Below, in pieces: positions 61,541 through 64,000 of a stretch of 64,000 nucleotides of DNA (the first letter of the stretch is position 1; each line of letters begins with the position of its first letter). Made by a program: the position numbers and the translations under genes. The notes under the pieces were generated by a model, which saw only the letters and a list, made by a program, of their open reading frames with translations, was not told the origin of the DNA and ran no database searches. The stretch lies in assembly GCF_003934165.1 (NCBI RefSeq), contig NZ_RKST01000008.1:62001-126000 (forward strand), written 5' to 3'. This DNA comes from Borborobacter arsenicus (GTDB lineage: Bacteria; Pseudomonadota; Alphaproteobacteria; Rhizobiales; Rhizobiaceae).

Positions 61541-63385
61541 ATGGCGGCAGAAGCCTCGAACAGTGAACTGATCCAGGTAGTGGCACTGCTGGCGGCCGGC
61601 GTCATTGCAGTCCCGATCTTCAAGCGCCTCGGTCTCGGCTCCATCCTTGGTTATCTGGCCGCCGGGGTGGTTATCGGTCCGTTCGGACTCGGTGTTTTCT
61701 CCGAATCGAAAGCTATTCTCCATGTCGCAGAACTCGGCGTGGTGATGTTCCTGTTCATCATTGGGCTTGAAATGCAGCCCTCACGGCTTTGGAACCTGCG
61801 GCGGGAGATTTTCGGGTTGGGAATATTGCAGGTGGGCGTGTGTGCGGTGCTCCTGACGTCCGTTGGCGTCATTGCCGGCTTTCCCGTCAGCGCGTCCTTC
61901 GTTGCCGGCGCCGGCTTCGTCCTGACATCGACGGCGATCGTCATGCAGCTGCTGGAGGAACGCGGCGAACTCTCCTCGCCGAACGGGCAGCGCATGGTGT
62001 CCATATTGCTGCTGGAAGATTTGGCGATCGTGCCGCTTCTTGCGCTGATTGCATTCCTAGCACCCGCCCACGCAGACACCGGCTGGCTCGGAAGGTTGAC
62101 GAGTGTCGGCATTGGTCTGGCTTCGATTGCCGGACTGGTGGTTGCCGGGCGCTACCTGCTCAATCCGCTGTTTCGCATTCTTGCCGACTCCCGTGCTCGC
62201 GAAGTGATGACGGCCGCCGCCTTGCTGGTCGTGCTCGGCTCGGCGCTTGCCATGCAGCTTGGTGGGCTCTCCATGGCCATGGGAGCCTTCCTTGCCGGCG
62301 TGCTGCTTTCGGAATCGACTTTCCGCCACCAGCTCGAAGCCGATATCGAACCTTTCCGCGGTGTGCTGCTCGGCCTGTTTTTCCTCGCAGTCGGCATGTC
62401 GCTCGATCTCGGCATCGTTGCCGCCAACTGGATGGCGATCGCCGTCTATGTCGCTGCCTATATGGTGATGAAGGGCATCGGCATCTATCTGGTCGCCCGT
62501 TTCCTTAGATCAGGTCATGCGCAGGCGCTTGAACGGGCTGTGATCATGGCACAGGGCGGCGAATTCGCCTTCGTGCTCTATTCCTCGGCCCTTGCCGTGG
62601 GCATCATCAACGGCCAGGAAAATGCCATTCTGACAGCCGTGATCATTCTTTCCATGGTGCTGACGCCATTGGCCATTATCGGTCTGCGCTATGCCTTGCC
62701 GCGCCGCGAACAGGCGCTCGACGATGTCGATATCGCCGAGGATCTGGACGGCAGCGTGCTGATTATCGGCTTTGGCCGGTTCGGGCAGATCGCCAGCCAG
62801 CCGCTGCTGCTGCGGGGTATCGATGTCTCGATCATCGACAATGATGTGGAGATGATCCAGGCGGCGGCGAGCTTTGGCTTCAAGGTTTATTATGGCGACG
62901 GTACGCGCCTCGACATTCTTCATACGGCCGGCGCCGGACGCGTTCGCGCCGTGCTGATCTGCGTCGACAAGGGCGATGTGGCAGTCCGGATCGCCGAACA
63001 CATGCGGGCGGAGTATCCGCTGGTGCCGGTTCTGGCGCGCGCCTATGACCGCGGGATCGCCATGGACCTGATACAGGCCGGCGTGGACTACCAAATCCGC
63101 GAAACCTTCGAATCAGCACTTTCCTTTGGCCAAGCCACCCTGGAAAAACTCGGTATAGATCAGGACGAAGCTATCGAGATCATCGAGGATGTGCGCCAGC
63201 GCGACGCGGCAAGGCTGGATGCACAGCTTGTCGGCGGCTTGCAGGCTGGACGACAGTTCATGAAAGGCAATATGCCTGTGCCAGCCCCGCTGACGCCACC
63301 TCGGCGGCCCGGCAGGGCTGCCAATGAAGAGGCGGCGACCGTGCTTGAGCAGTCTGCCGCCAAACAAGGAGATGAGGAAAGATGA
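61541..63385 (+). CDS. Monovalent cation:proton antiporter, CPA2 / KefB type
   Basis: 614 residues from ATG 61541, with AGGA nine bases upstream; an in-frame TTG 61481 is less likely. About 12 membrane segments in the first 390 residues, with the family stretches LGLGSILGYLAAGVVIGPFG and LGGLSMAMGAFLAGVLLSES. A TrkA-N domain follows (GSVLIIGFGRFGQIASQPLL). It probably exchanges potassium for protons. It is divergent from dusB and overlaps the next gene by four bases. Confidence 0.93.
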   Translation: MAAEASNSELIQVVALLAAGVIAVPIFKRLGLGSILGYLAAGVVIGPFGLGVFSESKAILHVAELGVVMFLFIIGLEMQPSRLWNLRREIFGLGILQVGVCAVLLTSVGVIAGFPVSASFVAGAGFVLTSTAIVMQLLEERGELSSPNGQRMVSILLLEDLAIVPLLALIAFLAPAHADTGWLGRLTSVGIGLASIAGLVVAGRYLLNPLFRILADSRAREVMTAAALLVVLGSALAMQLGGLSMAMGAFLAGVLLSESTFRHQLEADIEPFRGVLLGLFFLAVGMSLDLGIVAANWMAIAVYVAAYMVMKGIGIYLVARFLRSGHAQALERAVIMAQGGEFAFVLYSSALAVGIINGQENAILTAVIILSMVLTPLAIIGLRYALPRREQALDDVDIAEDLDGSVLIIGFGRFGQIASQPLLLRGIDVSIIDNDVEMIQAAASFGFKVYYGDGTRLDILHTAGAGRVRAVLICVDKGDVAVRIAEHMRAEYPLVPVLARAYDRGIAMDLIQAGVDYQIRETFESALSFGQATLEKLGIDQDEAIEIIEDVRQRDAARLDAQLVGGLQAGRQFMKGNMPVPAPLTPPRRPGRAANEEAATVLEQSAAKQGDEER

Positions 63386-63924
63386 GTCAGGAGACTGCTG
63401 CCGAGATCGTCGAGTTCTGGCGTGAAGCCGGACCCGACCGCTGGTTTGCCAAGGATGAGACTTTCGACCGGGAATTCCATGGCCGCTTCCTTGATCGGCA
63501 TTTTGCAGCAGCCAGGCGGGAACTTGACCATTGGGCCGAGACGCCGGAGGGTTCACTTGCGCTCATCATCCTGCTCGACCAGTTTCCGCGTAATTGCTTT
63601 CGCGGCACCGGCCACATGTTTGCGACTGATCCTCTAGCTCGCCACTTTGCACGCAAGGCGATAGCGGCGGGGCATGACAAGGCAATCGCCGAGGAACTGC
63701 GCGTTTTTATCTGCCTGCCCTTCGAGCATTCGGAAAATATCGAGGACCAGCGCCTGTCGGTGGAGCTCACCCGCTCGTTGCCGGAAGAGTACATGAAATA
63801 CGCCGTCGAGCATCTTGAGATTATTGAGCATTTCGGACGCTTTCCGCATCGCAATCCGGCGCTTGGGCGCGAAACGACGCCCGAGGAACAGGCGTTCCTT
63901 GATGGCGGCGGCTTTGCTGGTTGA
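63382..63924 (+). CDS. DUF924 family protein
   Basis: 180 residues. Conserved DUF924 features: EIVEFWREAGPDRWFAKDE, ALIILLDQFPRNCFRGTG and FEHSENIEDQRLSV. The fold is alpha-helical and TPR-like; function unknown. It shares four bases with the end of the antiporter gene, so the two are co-translated. A new frame might open at ATG 63968 (AGAGGGA upstream) but only 11 codons are visible. Confidence 0.93.
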   Translation: MSQETAAEIVEFWREAGPDRWFAKDETFDREFHGRFLDRHFAAARRELDHWAETPEGSLALIILLDQFPRNCFRGTGHMFATDPLARHFARKAIAAGHDKAIAEELRVFICLPFEHSENIEDQRLSVELTRSLPEEYMKYAVEHLEIIEHFGRFPHRNPALGRETTPEEQAFLDGGGFAG

Positions 63925-64000
63925 GCTGGCGAGAGCGGTCCGGTTGACGGCAGAGGGATAATATCCGATGGATCGTCTATGGAGAAAATACGATGATTAC

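Noticed and set aside
1-64000. CRISPR array
   Set aside because: No series of direct repeats with even spacers; the repeats seen are inverted or within coding sequence.
63968-64000. Start of a further gene (MDRLWRKYDDY)
   Set aside because: A ribosome-binding site is present, but only 11 codons are visible before the window ends.

Overview
This GC-rich window comes from an alphaproteobacterium of the Hyphomicrobiales (Rhizobiales), most likely the Mesorhizobium/Brucella side of the order. The indicators are the dusB-ntrB-ntrC-ntrY-ntrX-trkA block, hfq-hflX, a CDP-alcohol-type phosphatidylcholine synthase, an IalB-family secreted protein, glmU-glmS-DUF502-recG-sdhE-mfd, and a palindromic intergenic repeat of a kind common in Rhizobiales. 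The assignment rests on gene content and recognised families; no database was searched.

Positions 1 to about 24,400 hold the right-hand part of a long-tailed (siphovirus-type) prophage. Its head module runs from terminase through portal, ClpP-type protease, capsid and connectors. The tail module has terminator, tube, a frameshifted pair of assembly chaperones, a 999-residue tape measure, and a tail tip built from DUF2460, DUF2163 and a very large hub protein, as in gene transfer agents. Many genes overlap by ATGA, so they are probably translationally coupled. After the tail-tip and receptor-binding candidates comes a minus-strand block (20,050-21,568): a Flp-type pilin with its own promoter-like and terminator sequences, a double-HTH regulator and small unknown genes. 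The lysis cassette follows (holin, signal-anchor endolysin, nucleotidyltransferase-like protein, nested spanins). No integrase or repressor is visible; these and the small terminase presumably lie left of the window. A fragment matching the tRNA-Asp anticodon arm near 24,403 may mark the right attachment site.

Positions 24,680-42,600 are core chromosome: a small lipoprotein, CcdA, cell-wall precursor synthesis (glmU, glmS), DUF502, recombination and repair (recG, mfd), sdhE, a DsbA-family oxidoreductase, an orphan YejA-like binding protein, IalB, hfq, hflX, mazG and a VanZ-like membrane protein.

Positions 43,000-52,550 carry a four-gene BMP-type ABC importer, probably for nucleosides, then quinone oxidoreductase and phosphatidylcholine synthase, a UbiH-family monooxygenase, an AEC permease and hspQ.

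Positions 52,588-61,350 are the nitrogen-regulation block on the minus strand, with overlapping dusB-ntrB-ntrC, a 123-base gap, then ntrY-ntrX and trkA. A KefB-type antiporter and a DUF924 protein close the window.
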